A DNA stretch of 64,000 nt from the NCBI RefSeq assembly GCF_030161575.1, contig NZ_BSUL01000001.1, forward strand, positions 2,895,809 through 2,959,808, in the 5' to 3' direction. This DNA is from Arenivirga flava. Its GTDB lineage: Bacteria > Actinomycetota > Actinomycetes > Actinomycetales > Microbacteriaceae. Every line of letters starts with the position of its first letter. Within the stretch, counting starts at the first letter, position 1. Under the pieces are notes generated by a model. The model saw nothing but the letters and a program-made list of their open reading frames with translations. It was not told where the DNA came from and did no database searches. Of this stretch, positions 9,567 to 21,609 are shown piece by piece. A program made the position numbers and the translations under genes.

Positions 9567-9663
9567 GTGCGATTCGGAGGACGACGGCCCCGATCGGCAG
9601 CGGAAGGCGCCGGATCACGGGCGCGCTCGGACCGAGGACCCGCCGATGTCCTCCGAATCGCAC
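9567..9663. repeat. Family B long inverted repeat, copy 2
   Basis: The 15-bp perfect arms GTGCGATTCGGAGGA (9567-9581) and TCCTCCGAATCGCAC (9649-9663) flank 67 bases unrelated to the centre of copy 1. Total lengths of the two copies (98 and 97 bp) are nearly equal. Confidence 0.85.
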
Positions 9664-9719
9664 ACGTCGCGGGCGGGGGTGGAGGCGGAACAGCACCGGC
9701 GAGCCGACCTGGTGGCCGC

Positions 9720-9801
9720 GCGCGGAGCGCGCCCCTGCCGGGCTCCCCACCGCGGGTCGAGCGCGGAGCGAGCCCCTACCGGGCTCCCGACCGCGGGTCG
9801 A
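9720..9801. repeat. 41-bp tandem duplication at permease 3' end
   Basis: Bases 9720-9760 and 9761-9801 are direct repeats differing at three positions. The second copy contains the last codons and the TAG stop of the leftward permease gene; in the first copy the stop triplet has changed (CTG for CTA on the plus strand). It looks like a recent duplication of the gene end. Confidence 0.85.
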
Positions 9802-10720
9802 GCGCCTCGCGCAGGGCCTCGCCGAGCAGCGTGAACCCAAGCGCCGTGATCGCGATGCAGATGCCCGGCAGGAAGGCCAGCTGCGGCGCGATCGCGAGCT
9901 CGTTCTGGGCGTAGGTGAGCATCCGTCCCCACTCCGCCGTCTCGGGCCGGCCGCCGCCGAGACCGAGGAACGAGAGCGCCGCCGCCTCGATCACGGCCGT
10001 CGCCAGCGTCAGCGTGCCCTGCACGATGACCGGGCCCATGCTGTTGGGCAGCACGTGGTTGACGGTGATCGCGCCCTTGCCGAGCCCGAGCGTGCGGGCC
10101 GCGAGCACGTAGTCGCTCGACGACTGGGCGAGCATGGTCGAGCGCAGCAGCCGCGCGAAGATCGGCACCTGGCTGGCGCCGATGGCGATCATCACGGCGC
10201 TGGGGGTCTGCCCCAGCACGGCGGCGATGCTCACCGCGAGCAGCAGGTTCGGCACCGAGAGCAGGATGTCGACGACGCGCATGATGACGGCGTCGACCCA
10301 GCCGCGGAAGGTACCGGCGATCGCGCCGAGCAGCATGCCGCCGATGAGCCCGAACGCCGTCGAGACGAGCCCGATGATCAGCGACGCCTGCGCGCCCCAG
10401 ATGAGCTTGGAGAGCACGTCGCCGCCGAAGCGGTCGAGCCCGAGCGGGAAGCCGGGCACCTCGCCGATGCCGGGGATGCTCGTCGGCGTGATCTCGCCGC
10501 GGCCGGGCAGCGCCGTGCCGGCGTAGGGGGCCAGCACGGGCGCGAGCACCGCGACGAGCACGAAGAGCCCGACGATGACGGCGCCGGCGATGCCCTGCGG
10601 GTTGCGGCGCAGCCTGCGCCACGCGTCGCGCCACAGGCTGGTGCCGGCGTCGCCCTCGGGCGTGCCGGGGGCGGCGGGCGCGGGGGCGCCGGAGGCGGGG
10701 GAAGAGCGGTCATTGCACAC
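9776..10720 (-). CDS. Peptide ABC transporter permease, DppC/OppC type
   Basis: This roughly 314-residue inner-membrane permease has a cytoplasmic proline-rich N-terminus, a first helix at about 43-66 (GAVIVGLFVLVAVLAPVLAP), and a BPD_transp_1 core of five further helices with the EAA-loop region (LRSTMLAQSSSDYVLAARTL). The GTG at 10720 overlaps the upstream permease stop by 11 bases. An ATGA overlap at 10713 lies in another frame; one missing C in the CCCCC run near 10700 would bring it in frame (MTALPPASGAPAP), so the true N-terminus may be that one. Confidence 0.88.
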   Translation of the reverse strand: MCNDRSSPASGAPAPAAPGTPEGDAGTSLWRDAWRRLRRNPQGIAGAVIVGLFVLVAVLAPVLAPYAGTALPGRGEITPTSIPGIGEVPGFPLGLDRFGGDVLSKLIWGAQASLIIGLVSTAFGLIGGMLLGAIAGTFRGWVDAVIMRVVDILLSVPNLLLAVSIAAVLGQTPSAVMIAIGASQVPIFARLLRSTMLAQSSSDYVLAARTLGLGKGAITVNHVLPNSMGPVIVQGTLTLATAVIEAAALSFLGLGGGRPETAEWGRMLTYAQNELAIAPQLAFLPGICIAITALGFTLLGEALREALDPRSGAR

Positions 10721-11714
10721 GCACCCTGGGGTCGATGAGGCTGTAGCTGACGTCGACGATGAGGTTGATCAGCGAGTAGAGGATCGCGATGAAGATGATG
10801 AACCCCTGCAGCACGGGGAAGTCGCGACGGAACACCGCATCCGCCAGGAACTGGCCGATGCCGGCGAAGTTGAACACGGTCTCGGTGAGCACCGCGCCCG
10901 AGATGAGCAGGCCCAGCTGCAGGCCGATGGTCGTGACGACGGGCAGCATCGCGTTGCGCAGGATGTAGCGGTCGCGGATGATGCGCGGCAGCAGCCCCTT
11001 CGCCCGCGCGGTGCGCACGTAGTCGGCCCCGTACACCTGCAGCACGCTGGCCCGCGTGATGCGGGCGATGATCGCGAGCGGGATGGAGGCGAGCGCCAGC
11101 CCCGGCAGCACGAGGTGCACGATCGCATCCCACGCCGCGTCCAGCTCACCCGTGAGGAGGCCGTCGAGCACGTAGTAGCCGGTGGCGTGCGTGGCGTCGA
11201 TGCGCGGGCTCTGCCGGCCGTCGGGCGGGAACCAGCCGAGCTGCACCGCGAAGATCCACTTGAGGATGAACGCCAGGAAGAACACGGGCACGGTCACGCC
11301 GAGCAGGCTCACGACGACCGACACGTGGTCGACGGTCTTGCCGTAGTACTTCGCGCCGAGGTAGCCGAGCGGGATGCCGACGGCGATCGCGATGGCGAGC
11401 GCCACGAGCGCGAGCTCCACCGTGGCGGGGAACCGGGTGGCGAACTCGTCGAGCACCGGGCGGTTGGTCTGCACCGAGTTGCCGAAGTCGCCGGTGAGCA
11501 GCCGCCCGATGTAGGTGAAGTACTGCTCGATGATCGGGCGGTCGAAGCCGTAGGCCTCGTTGATCTGGGCGATCGCCTCGGGCGTCGCGCGCTCGCCGAG
11601 CAGAGCGGATGCGGGACCGCCGGGCAGCGCGCGCACCCACGCGAACAGCAGGATGGAGAGGCCGAGCAGGGTGGGGACGAGCAGGAGGAGTCGCTTGCCG
11701 ATGACGCGGAGCAT
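10710..11714 (-). CDS. Peptide ABC transporter permease, DppB/OppB type
   Basis: This 334-residue permease has the characteristic N-terminal helix (IGKRLLLLVPTLLGLSILLF), a long extracytoplasmic segment with YGFDRPIIEQY, and four to five further helices including the EAA loop (YGADYVRTARAKGL). It forms the transmembrane channel with the DppC-type protein. The ATG at 11714 follows the binding-protein gene by 109 bases, and its end overlaps the next permease gene. Confidence 0.92.
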   Translation of the reverse strand: MLRVIGKRLLLLVPTLLGLSILLFAWVRALPGGPASALLGERATPEAIAQINEAYGFDRPIIEQYFTYIGRLLTGDFGNSVQTNRPVLDEFATRFPATVELALVALAIAIAVGIPLGYLGAKYYGKTVDHVSVVVSLLGVTVPVFFLAFILKWIFAVQLGWFPPDGRQSPRIDATHATGYYVLDGLLTGELDAAWDAIVHLVLPGLALASIPLAIIARITRASVLQVYGADYVRTARAKGLLPRIIRDRYILRNAMLPVVTTIGLQLGLLISGAVLTETVFNFAGIGQFLADAVFRRDFPVLQGFIIFIAILYSLINLIVDVSYSLIDPRVRVQ

Positions 11715-11823
11715 CGGGACCTTTCGGGACGGGGGAGCGGAGGCGCCGGGCGGCGCCCGCGCTCGAGGCTGGAGCGTGGGCGGCCGCTGCGCCGCCGAGG
11801 GGCGGCGCAGCGACCGGCACGGC

Positions 11824-13470
11824 TCAGTCGGCGAGCTCGACGAGGTTGTAGACCTCGTCGTTCACGGGGCTCACGGGGTAGCTCTCGACGCGCGGGCTGA
11901 ACGCCAGCGACGGCGCCGGGTGCGCGAGCGGCACGCCGGGGATGAACTCGGCGATCTGCTCGTTGATGGCCTCGTACTGCGACACGGCCGCCTCGGGGTC
12001 CGCGGCGGTGCGCGCCTCGGCGAGGGCGGTGAACAGCTCGGGGTTGTCGAAACCCCACTCGAAGGAGTCGCTGCCGAAGAAGACGCCGAGGAAGTTGTCG
12101 GTGTCGTTGTAGTCGCCCGTCCATCCGAGCAGGTGGATGCCGTGGTCGGTGCCGCCCTGCATGCGGTCGAGGTACTCGCCCCACTCGTTCGCCTGCGGGT
12201 TCACGGTGATGCCGACGTCCTCGAGCATGCCGCTGATCGCCGTGAACGTCGTCTCGGGGTTGGGCATGTACGGCCGCGAGATGTTCGTCGGGTAGTTGAA
12301 CATGAGCTCGTAGCCCTCGGGGATGCCTGCCTCGTCGAGCAGTTCGCGCGCGCGCTCCGGGTCGTAGTCGTACGTCGTGACGTCGTCGTTGTAGCCGGCG
12401 ACCACGGGCGGGATGAACTGGTCGGCGACCTCGGTGCCCTCGGGCAGCGTCTGCGAGACGAGCGCCTCGCGGTCGATCGCGAGCGTCAGCGCCTCGCGCA
12501 CGCGCGGGTCCGAGAGCTCGGGGTTCGAGTCGCTGCGCTGGTTGAACGCCAGGTAGAGGATCGTGAACGGGTCACGGCTCTCGATGCGGAAGTCATTCTC
12601 CTCGAGTACGCCGACGTCGGAGGGCGACACCAGGTCGTAGCCGTCGATCGTGCCGGCCTCGAGCGCCTGGCGGCTCGCGGTCGGGTCGCCGGAGACCTGG
12701 AAGGTGATGTCGGTGACGTCGCCCTGCTCGCCCCAGTAGTCCTCGTAGGCGCTGAGGGACACGGAGGCGCCGCGGTCCCAGGAGTCGAAGACGAACGGAC
12801 CCGTGCCGGTCGGGTGCTCCTGCGCGTACTCGGTCATGGTGGGCGCCTCGAGCGTGCCACCGAGGTCGTCGGCCTGGTACTCCTCGAGCGCCGTGGGGCT
12901 CTGCATGGCGAACGCGGGCAGCGAAAGGGACGGGATGAATCCGGCGAAGGCGCTGCTGAGGGTCACCGACGCCTCGAGGTCGCCGGTCGCCTCGCAGGTC
13001 ACCTCGAGGCCGACGTCGCGGAAGAGGTTGCCGTAGTAGTACGAGGCGGCGGGCGACGCCGCCGGGCCCTCGAAGTCGCGCCAGCGGTCGAAGTTGAAGC
13101 AGACGGCGGCGGCGTCGAAGGCGGTGCCGTCGTGGAAGGTGACGCCCTCCTTCAGGGAGAAGACGTAGTTCAGGCCGTCGTCCGAGATGTCCCACTCCTC
13201 GGCGAGCAGCGGCTCGGGGTCGGCGCTGCCGGCCTGCACGCCGACGAGCCCCTCGAAGATCTGCCGCGAGACGCGGAAGGACTCGCCGTCGCTGGCGAAG
13301 GCCGGGTCGAGGCTGACGGGCTCGCCCGAGACGCCGAAGACGAAGGCACCCGCGTCGCCGCCGCCGCCGCCCTCCTCGCGCTCGCTCTGCACGCATCCGG
13401 TGAGGGCCACGGCCCCGGTGGTCAGCACTGCGGCGGCGATGAGCCCCCGTCGTCGTGCGCTGTGTCGCAT
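11824..13470 (-). CDS. Peptide ABC transporter substrate-binding lipoprotein
   Basis: This 548-residue solute-binding protein of family 5 captures oligopeptides outside the cell. It has a basic N-terminus (MRHSARRRG), a hydrophobic segment and a lipobox (LTGC, modified Cys near residue 26). Family 5 segments include EPVSLDPAF near the mature N-terminus and [15 protein letters not shown] in the middle. The ATG at 13470 has GGAGGAACG upstream; longer extensions to 13632 lack codon bias and would bury the lipobox. It heads the leftward transporter operon. Confidence 0.92.
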   Translation of the reverse strand: MRHSARRRGLIAAAVLTTGAVALTGCVQSEREEGGGGGDAGAFVFGVSGEPVSLDPAFASDGESFRVSRQIFEGLVGVQAGSADPEPLLAEEWDISDDGLNYVFSLKEGVTFHDGTAFDAAAVCFNFDRWRDFEGPAASPAASYYYGNLFRDVGLEVTCEATGDLEASVTLSSAFAGFIPSLSLPAFAMQSPTALEEYQADDLGGTLEAPTMTEYAQEHPTGTGPFVFDSWDRGASVSLSAYEDYWGEQGDVTDITFQVSGDPTASRQALEAGTIDGYDLVSPSDVGVLEENDFRIESRDPFTILYLAFNQRSDSNPELSDPRVREALTLAIDREALVSQTLPEGTEVADQFIPPVVAGYNDDVTTYDYDPERARELLDEAGIPEGYELMFNYPTNISRPYMPNPETTFTAISGMLEDVGITVNPQANEWGEYLDRMQGGTDHGIHLLGWTGDYNDTDNFLGVFFGSDSFEWGFDNPELFTALAEARTAADPEAAVSQYEAINEQIAEFIPGVPLAHPAPSLAFSPRVESYPVSPVNDEVYNLVELAD

Positions 13471-13655
13471 CGTTCCTCCGTCGGAGGGAGCATTCGATCT
13501 CGGAGCCACGCTGCTCCCCATCCCGGGGCCCCTCGGCGACGACGCTAGGCGTCGCACGTTTCGCGGCGGTTTCCTGCCTCGAACGGGGGTGCAACATCGC
13601 GGGGTCGTCCCCCATGAGCGTGGCACGCTCATCCGCTCGTGTCCATGCGGCTGCT

Positions 13656-13661
13656 TACACT
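13656..13661 (+). promoter_or_regulatory. -10 box for leaderless mnmA transcript
   Basis: TACACT ends six bases before the mnmA ATG at 13668. An actinobacterial transcript started from this box would begin at or next to the A of the start codon, so no leader or ribosome site is expected. The same spacing occurs at many other genes of the window. Confidence 0.55.
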
Positions 13662-13667
13662 GGACGG

Positions 13668-14882
13668 ATGCGGGTGCTGGCGGCTATGAGCGGAGGCGTG
13701 GACAGCGCCGTCGCGGCCGCGCGAGCCGTCGAGGCCGGTCACGACGTGGTCGGCGTGCACCTGGCGCTGAGCCGCATGCCCGGCACGCTGCGCACCGGCA
13801 GCCGCGGGTGCTGCACGATCGAGGACTCGATGGACGCGCAGCGGGCCGCGAACGTGCTCGGCATCCCGTACTACGTGTGGGACTTCAGCGAGCGCTTCAA
13901 GCTCGACGTCGTCGACGACTTCGTGGCCGAGTACACCGCCGGCCGCACCCCCAACCCCTGCATGCGGTGCAACGAGCGCATCAAGTTCGCCGCCCTGCTC
14001 GAGAAGGCCGTCGACCTGGGCTTCGACGCCGTCGCCACCGGCCACTACGCGAACATCGTCACGGATGTGCACGGCAACCGCGAGCTGCACCGCGCCTCGG
14101 CCTGGGCCAAGGACCAGTCGTACGTGCTCGGCGTGCTCACGAGCGAGCAGCTGGCGCACGCCATGTTCCCGCTCGGCGACACCCCCTCGAAGGACCTCGT
14201 GCGGGCGGAGGCGGAGCGTCGCGGCCTCGGCGTGGCCGCCAAGCCCGACAGCCACGACATCTGCTTCATCCCCGACGGCGACACCCGCGGTTGGCTCGCC
14301 GATCGTCTCGGCGCCGAGGACGGTCCGATCCTCGACCGCTCGGGCGCGCAGCTCGGCACGCACTCCGGTGCCCATGCCTTTACGGTCGGGCAGCGCAAGG
14401 GCCTCGACATCGGCTACCCGAGCGCCGACGGCCGCCCGCGCTTCGTGCTCGAGGTGCGGCCGAAGACCAACACGGTCGTGGTCGGTCCGAAGGAGGACCT
14501 GGAGGTCTCGCTGCTCGCCGGCCGCAAGGTCAGCTGGGCCGGGCTCGACCCCGTGGCGTCGGGCTTCTCCGCGGGCCTCGAAGCGGGCGAGACCGCCGAG
14601 TTCGCCTGCGAGGTGCAGATCCGGGCGCACGCCGACCCCGTGCCGGCCCGCGCCCGCATGGCGCTGGTCGACCCCGCCGACTACGCGGACGGAGCGGATG
14701 CGATCAGCGCCTCCCGCGCCGACCAGACCGACGCGCGCCTCGAGCTGCGCATCGTGCCGGACGCCCCGCTCGGCGCGGTCGCCCCCGGCCAGACCGCGGT
14801 GCTCTACGTCGGCACGCGCGTGCTGGGGCAGTGCACCATCGACCGCACGGTCAGCGCGGTGCCGGCGGGCGCATCCGCCTGA
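13668..14882 (+). CDS. mnmA: tRNA-specific 2-thiouridylase MnmA
   Basis: This 404-residue enzyme makes 2-thiouridine at position 34 of tRNA Lys, Glu and Gln, using sulfur relayed from a cysteine desulfurase. The PP-loop ATP motif SGGVDSA is at residues 8-14, the first cysteine motif [12 protein letters not shown] near 100-111 and the second catalytic cysteine in [11 protein letters not shown] near 201. The ATG at 13668 is chosen because it opens with [12 protein letters not shown], typical of the family, and follows a -10 box directly; the longer reading from 13455 runs through the divergent promoter of the binding-protein gene. Confidence 0.95.
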   Translation: MRVLAAMSGGVDSAVAAARAVEAGHDVVGVHLALSRMPGTLRTGSRGCCTIEDSMDAQRAANVLGIPYYVWDFSERFKLDVVDDFVAEYTAGRTPNPCMRCNERIKFAALLEKAVDLGFDAVATGHYANIVTDVHGNRELHRASAWAKDQSYVLGVLTSEQLAHAMFPLGDTPSKDLVRAEAERRGLGVAAKPDSHDICFIPDGDTRGWLADRLGAEDGPILDRSGAQLGTHSGAHAFTVGQRKGLDIGYPSADGRPRFVLEVRPKTNTVVVGPKEDLEVSLLAGRKVSWAGLDPVASGFSAGLEAGETAEFACEVQIRAHADPVPARARMALVDPADYADGADAISASRADQTDARLELRIVPDAPLGAVAPGQTAVLYVGTRVLGQCTIDRTVSAVPAGASA

Positions 14883-14963
14883 CCGGATGCGGGGTAGGCG
14901 CTTCCTGAGCGCCGCCTCCCAGCGCGCGCGGCTGCGCGAGGGCGCGGGCGTAGGTTCCGAGCC

Positions 14964-16402
14964 GTGAGCGAGACGACGAGCGTGCGCAGCCTGGTCCCGG
15001 CCCGGATGGACCGCCTGCCCTGGACCCGCTTCCACTGGATGATGGTCATCGGTCTCGGCTTCAGCTGGATCCTCGACGGCCTCGAGGTGCAGATCGTGTC
15101 CCTCGGCGGCTACGAGGCCTCGCTCGGCATGACGGCGCAGGACGTGGGCATCGCCGGGTCCGTGTACCTGGCCGGGCAGGTGGTCGGCGCGCTGGTCTTC
15201 GGCCGCCTGGCCGACAGCCTGGGGCGCAAGAAGCTCTTCATCCTCACCCTCGCCATCTACCTCGGGGCGAGCGCCATCGCGGGCCTCTCCTTCGAGCCGT
15301 GGTTCTTCTTCATCTTCCGCTTCTTCGCGGGCATGGGCATCGGCGGCGAGTACGCGGCCATCAACTCGGCCATCGACGAGCTGATCCCGGCGAGGTACCG
15401 CGGTCGCGTCGACATCGCGATCAACGGCACCTACTGGGGCGGTGCGGCGCTCGGCTCGTTCGCCGGCATCTTCCTGCTCGACACGAGCCTGTTCGCGGAG
15501 GACCTCGGTTGGCGCATCGCCTTCTTCATCGGTCCCGTGCTGGGCCTCGGGCTCATCGTGCTGCGGCGGCACATCCCCGAGAGCCCGCGCTGGCTGATGA
15601 CGCACGGGCGCGAGGAGGAGGCCGAGGCGACGGTCACCGAGATCGAGCACCACGTCGAGCACCAGACGCATCACACGCTCGAGCCTGTGCCCGACTCGAA
15701 GGCGATCGACATCACGCCCGAGAAGAGCACCTCGTTCCGCACGCTGGCGCGCACGGTGCTGCGCGAGCATCCGACCCGGCTGCTGCTCGGCATGACGATG
15801 ATGGTGACGCAGTCGTTCCTCTACAACGCCATCTTCTTCACGTACTCGCTCGTGCTGCAGAACTTCTACGACCTGCCCGTGGCGAGCGTGCCGCTCATGT
15901 TCTTCCCGTTCGCCATCGGCAACCTGCTCGGCCCGCTGCTGCTCGGTCCGCTGTTCGACACGTGGGGCCGCCGGCAGATGATCTTCACGACCTACACGCT
16001 CTCGGCGGTCGTGCTCGCGATCAGCGCCTTCCTGTTCAGCCAGGAGGCGATCTCGATGGGCGTGCACATCGCGTTCTGGTGCGTGTCGTTTTCTTCGCCT
16101 CGGCCGGCGCCAGCTCGGCCTACCTGACGGTGAGCGAGATCTTCCCGCTCGAGATCCGCTCGCAGGTGATCGGCTACGTCTTCGCCGTCGGCCAGGGTGC
16201 CGGCGCGATCGCCCCGGTGCTCTACGCCTCGCTCATCGGCGACGGCAGCGACCGCGGGCCGCTGACGATCGGCTACTACATCGGCAGCGGCGTCATGATG
16301 ATCGGTGCGCTCGTAGCGGTCGTCTGGGGCGTCGCCGCCGAGCGCAAGGGGCTCGAGGACATCGTCGACCCGCTCACCAAGTCGACGCCGACGGCGAAGT
16401 AG
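14964..16402 (+). CDS. MFS transporter of the sugar/aromatic-acid type (apparent frameshift)
   Basis: This 12-helix major facilitator carrier has the loop 2-3 motif GRLADSLGRKK, the helix 4-5 region RFFAGMGIGGEYAAINS, and PESPRWL before a cytoplasmic His-rich central loop (HHVEHQTHH). Helices 7-10 follow, then the frame breaks in the TTTT run at 16089-16092; one extra T restores CVSFFFASAGASSAYLTVSE and the last two helices to 16402. The GTG start lies seven bases after TAGGTT. The substrate is not evident. Its position between mnmA and ligA gives no clue. Confidence 0.82.
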
Positions 16403-16464
16403 GCGCCGCTGGGCGGGGACTCGACGAGCGGATGCGCGTCGGTGGTCGCTCCTAGAATCGGTCC

Positions 16465-18941
<2,477 letters not shown>

Positions 18942-18989
18942 CGAGATCGGGCGTCACCGCATCCGCTGCTCGACCGGGCCGGAGCGACG

Positions 18990-20171
18990 TCAGCCCTGCG
19001 AGCCGCCCCGCCGCGTCGCCGCGGCCGCGGCGCGCACCGCCGAGGCGACGCCGAGCCCGGTGAACGTCAGCACCGCGCCGAGCACGAGCAGCAGCGGCAG
19101 CGTCCACGCCCCGGTGGCGTCGTGCGCGACGCCGAGGACGGCCGGGGAGGTCGCCGCCACGGCGTAGCCGATGCCCTGCACGATGCCGCTGAGGGCCGCG
19201 GCGTGCCGGTTCGAGACGGCGAAGCTCACGATGACCACGAACACCGTCGTGAAGCCGCCGCCCTGGGCGATGCCGCCGAGCGTGCCCCACAGCGTCCAGA
19301 GCTCCGGGGCGAGCAGCAGCCCGAGCGGCACCGACGACCACAGCACGCCGAGCACGAGGAACGTGCCGAGCGGACGGATGCGGGCCAGCAGCAGCGGCGT
19401 CAGCAGCGAGCCGATCACGGCGGCGAGCTGGAACAGCGAGGCGCTGGCGCCGGCGGAGACGGTGTCGGCGCCGGTCTCGTCCCGCAGGATCGTCGGCGCC
19501 CACGCCGTCGTCGCGTAGTAGGCGAACGCCTGCCCCGAGAAGGCGAAGCCGACGAGCAGCACGGTGAGGCTGCGCCAGCTGCGGGGCGGGGCCGCGGGCT
19601 GGGTCGCCGGCGCAGGCGCTGCGGCGGGCAGCACCGCGCGGCGCGGGCCGACGAAGAGGGTCCATGCGACGAGGGCGACGACCGCGAGCGCGATCCAGGC
19701 GAGCACCGCCAGCTGCCAGCCCAGCGTCGCGGCGATCGGCGCGGTGCCGAGCGACGTGATGGCGGAGCCCACGTTGAGGGCCGCGGTGTACACGCCGGTC
19801 GCGAGGTTCACGCGCGCGGGCGGCACGTCGCGGCGGATCACCACCGGCAGCACGACGTTGCCGATCGTGATGGCGGCACCGATCACGACCGTGCCCGTGA
19901 TCGCCCAGCCGACGCCGTCGATCGAGCGCACCGCGGTGCCGATGCCCACACCGACGAGCGTCACCGTGACGGCGGCGTCGATGCCCAGCCGCCGGATGAG
20001 CAGCAGCGAGAACGGCACGAGCACCGAGAAGCAGAGGATCGGCAGGCTCGTCAGCAGGCCCGCGGTGCCCGCATCGATACTCAGGTCGGCCTGCACGGCG
20101 TCGATGACCGGCGCGATCGCCACGATCGGGCCGCGCAGGTTCAGCGCCACCAGCACGACGACGAGGATCAC
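18990..20171 (-). CDS. MFS transporter, CynX/NimT family
   Basis: This 393-residue carrier of the CynX family (cyanate or nitroimidazole-type transporters) opens with LNLRGPIVAIAPV, the family hallmark, and has 12 predicted helices with IRRDVPPARVNLATGVYTAA in the first half. The GTG at 20171 is the only start in this frame, but it leaves almost no cytoplasmic N-terminus. A GTG at 20209, which would overlap the META-gene stop (GTGA), would give VTGRTLRRASPWLVIL if one base were missing near 20203, so the true start may be there. The substrate is unknown. Confidence 0.8.
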   Translation of the reverse strand: MILVVVLVALNLRGPIVAIAPVIDAVQADLSIDAGTAGLLTSLPILCFSVLVPFSLLLIRRLGIDAAVTVTLVGVGIGTAVRSIDGVGWAITGTVVIGAAITIGNVVLPVVIRRDVPPARVNLATGVYTAALNVGSAITSLGTAPIAATLGWQLAVLAWIALAVVALVAWTLFVGPRRAVLPAAAPAPATQPAAPPRSWRSLTVLLVGFAFSGQAFAYYATTAWAPTILRDETGADTVSAGASASLFQLAAVIGSLLTPLLLARIRPLGTFLVLGVLWSSVPLGLLLAPELWTLWGTLGGIAQGGGFTTVFVVIVSFAVSNRHAAALSGIVQGIGYAVAATSPAVLGVAHDATGAWTLPLLLVLGAVLTFTGLGVASAVRAAAAATRRGGSQG

Positions 20172-20205
20172 CAGCCACGGCGAGGCGCGGCGCAGGGTGC
20201 GGCCG

Positions 20206-20997
20206 TCACGAGGTGAACGTCGCGACGAGTCCGAACTCGGCGTTCTCGACGGTCAGCACGCCGTCGGTGGTGTCGGCCGGGAACCCGAAGCCGAGCAGGG
20301 TGAAGAGCACGTCGTCCTGGGCGGCGGTCTCTGCGGGGCACTCCGGGGTCTCGGCTGGGAAGCCGTCGAACTGCACCTGGCCGTCCGTCACCGCGTAGTC
20401 GAGCGCGATGTCGCGGCAGCCCGTGCTGCCGCTCGTGCGACCGTCCGCCCCGAACGTCAGCGAGGGGGCCGCGCCGTCGGGTCCGGGTGCGATGGGCACC
20501 TCGGCGCCCTGGGCGGTGACCGACTGGAGGTTCCAGGTGGTGCCGGCCAGCGCATCCGCTGCTCCGCCGGTCGGTGCGGGGTCGAAGCGCAGCTCGCCCT
20601 CGTCGCCGGCGAGCACCAGCTGACCGTTGTCGCGCGCCGCCGTGGTCGCACCGAGCAGCAGGCCGAAGTAGGCCGTCTCGAGCTCCATGACCGCGTCGTC
20701 GCAGGTCTCCTCGGCGGGGATCAAGCTCAGCACCTCGAGGTTGGCGGTGTCGCCGGCGATGGCGGCGCCGTAGGCGTTGCACGGGCCGATGCCGCTGAAG
20801 CCGTCGGCGGCGGCGGTGAGCGTCACGGTGGTGCCGGCGAAGTTGAGCTGCCCGCCGCCCCGCGTCGCCGCGGCGAGGGTCCACTGCCCCTCGACCACCG
20901 GCTCGAGCGGGTCGCCGGTCGCGGCGCAGCCGCCGAGGGCGAGCGCGGCCGCGGCGAGCAGCGCCGGGGCGCCGTGGCGCAGGCGGGGCGCGGGCAT
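20206..20997 (-). CDS. META-domain lipoprotein (HslJ-like)
   Basis: This 263-residue protein has a lipoprotein signal (lipobox ALGGC near residues 19-24) and two META domains (about 40-130 and 145-260), each starting with the family-type segments WTLAAATRGGGQLNFAG and TWNLQSVTAQGAEVPIAP. META domains occur in HslJ of E. coli and are linked to stress or metal exposure, without a known activity. The ATG at 20997 has AAGAGG upstream. It is divergent from an ArsR-type regulator, whose operator lies about 90 bases upstream, so shared control is possible. Confidence 0.82.
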   Translation of the reverse strand: MPAPRLRHGAPALLAAAALALGGCAATGDPLEPVVEGQWTLAAATRGGGQLNFAGTTVTLTAAADGFSGIGPCNAYGAAIAGDTANLEVLSLIPAEETCDDAVMELETAYFGLLLGATTAARDNGQLVLAGDEGELRFDPAPTGGAADALAGTTWNLQSVTAQGAEVPIAPGPDGAAPSLTFGADGRTSGSTGCRDIALDYAVTDGQVQFDGFPAETPECPAETAAQDDVLFTLLGFGFPADTTDGVLTVENAEFGLVATFTS

Positions 20998-21085
20998 GCG
21001 AGACCTCTTCCGGAGCGGGGGTTGCCACCACCTTAAGCGATGCGCGCTCCGGCTCGGTCCGCGGGCGTCACAGGAACTGTACGGA

Positions 21086-21103
21086 ATTACGGAATACCGT
21101 AAT
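21086..21103. promoter_or_regulatory. Operator: ATTACGG-AATA-CCGTAAT palindrome
   Basis: A perfect 7-bp inverted repeat with a 4-base spacer lies directly before the ATG (21106) of the ArsR-type regulator. It overlaps the region where RNA polymerase must bind, and its AT-rich character stands out in this GC-rich DNA. Autoregulation by the encoded regulator is the likely role. Confidence 0.7.
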
Positions 21104-21105
21104 CG

Positions 21106-21597
21106 CATGGACCACGAGCGGATGGACGCCCTCGAGCGCCGGATCGCGGCACTCGAGCAGCGCGGCGAAGCGGGGCCCGACGCCGCCGTCGAGGCGGGGA
21201 CGTTCTGGGCGCTGCAGGGCCTCAAGGCCCGCACTCCGGAGCCCGGCGCGGTGCTGTTCACCGGAGCGGTGTCCACGCCCGCCGGCGCCGCCGAGTGGCA
21301 GCAGGGCCATGCCGTCGACGACCTGCTCGACGAGGAGTGGGCGGAGCGCTCCGCCGCCCTCGCCGCCCTCGCCCATCCGCTGCGCCTGCGCCTGCTGCAG
21401 GCGATCGTCGGCGGCACCGCGACCGCCGCCGAGCTCGGGGCTCTCGAGGGCGTCGGCACGAGCGGGCAGGTGTACCACCACCTCGGCCAGCTCGTCGCCG
21501 GCGGCTGGCTCGCCGCCCAGGGCGCGGCCGCTACACCGTTCCCGCCGGCCGGCTGGTGCCCCTGCTCGTGACCATCGCCGCCGCGCGCGGCATCTGA
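21106..21597 (+). CDS. ArsR-type winged-helix regulator (apparent frameshift)
   Basis: This DNA-binding regulator has a leucine-rich N-terminal helix (ERRIAALEQRGEA), a middle segment, and a winged-helix domain at about 75-150: RSAALAALAHPLRLRLLQAI, TAAELGALEGVGTSGQVYHHL and a wing. The frame breaks near 21523; one extra C restores LAAQGRGRYTVPAGRLVPLL and the natural end at 21597. It is followed 12 bases later by a serine hydrolase with its own AGGAGG site, so the two probably form one unit. No metal-binding cysteine pair is visible, so the signal is unknown. Confidence 0.8.
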   Translation, partial: HGPRADGRPRAPDRGTRAARRSGARRRRRGGDVLGAAGPQGPHSGARRGAVHRSGVHARRRRRVAAGPCRRRPARRGVGGALRRPRRPRPSAAPAPAAGDRRRHRDRRRARGSRGRRHERAGVPPPRPARRRRLARRPGRGRYTVPAGRLVPLLVTIAAARGI

Positions 21598-21609
21598 CAG
21601 GAGGACGAC

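Larger units (their letters stand above)
9380..9775. other. 396-bp convergent gap with two tandem palindromes
   Basis: This gap between the convergent ATPase and permease genes holds two family B inverted repeats (9416-9513 and 9567-9663) and the first copy of a 41-bp duplication. I see no gene in it. Confidence 0.65.

Noticed and set aside
9416..9663. Terminal inverted repeats of an insertion sequence
   Set aside because: There is no transposase frame between or around the arms, and the centres of about 70 bases are too short. Non-autonomous elements remain possible and are reported as a finding.
11560..13548. 662-codon plus-strand frame opposite the peptide-binding protein
   Set aside because: The minus-strand gene has a lipobox and family motifs; the plus frame is a compositional shadow.
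13629..16067. 812-codon open frame on the minus strand across mnmA and the MFS gene
   Set aside because: It is antisense to two well-supported genes and reads as Arg/His/Gly/Glu-rich low complexity, typical of shadow frames in high-GC DNA.
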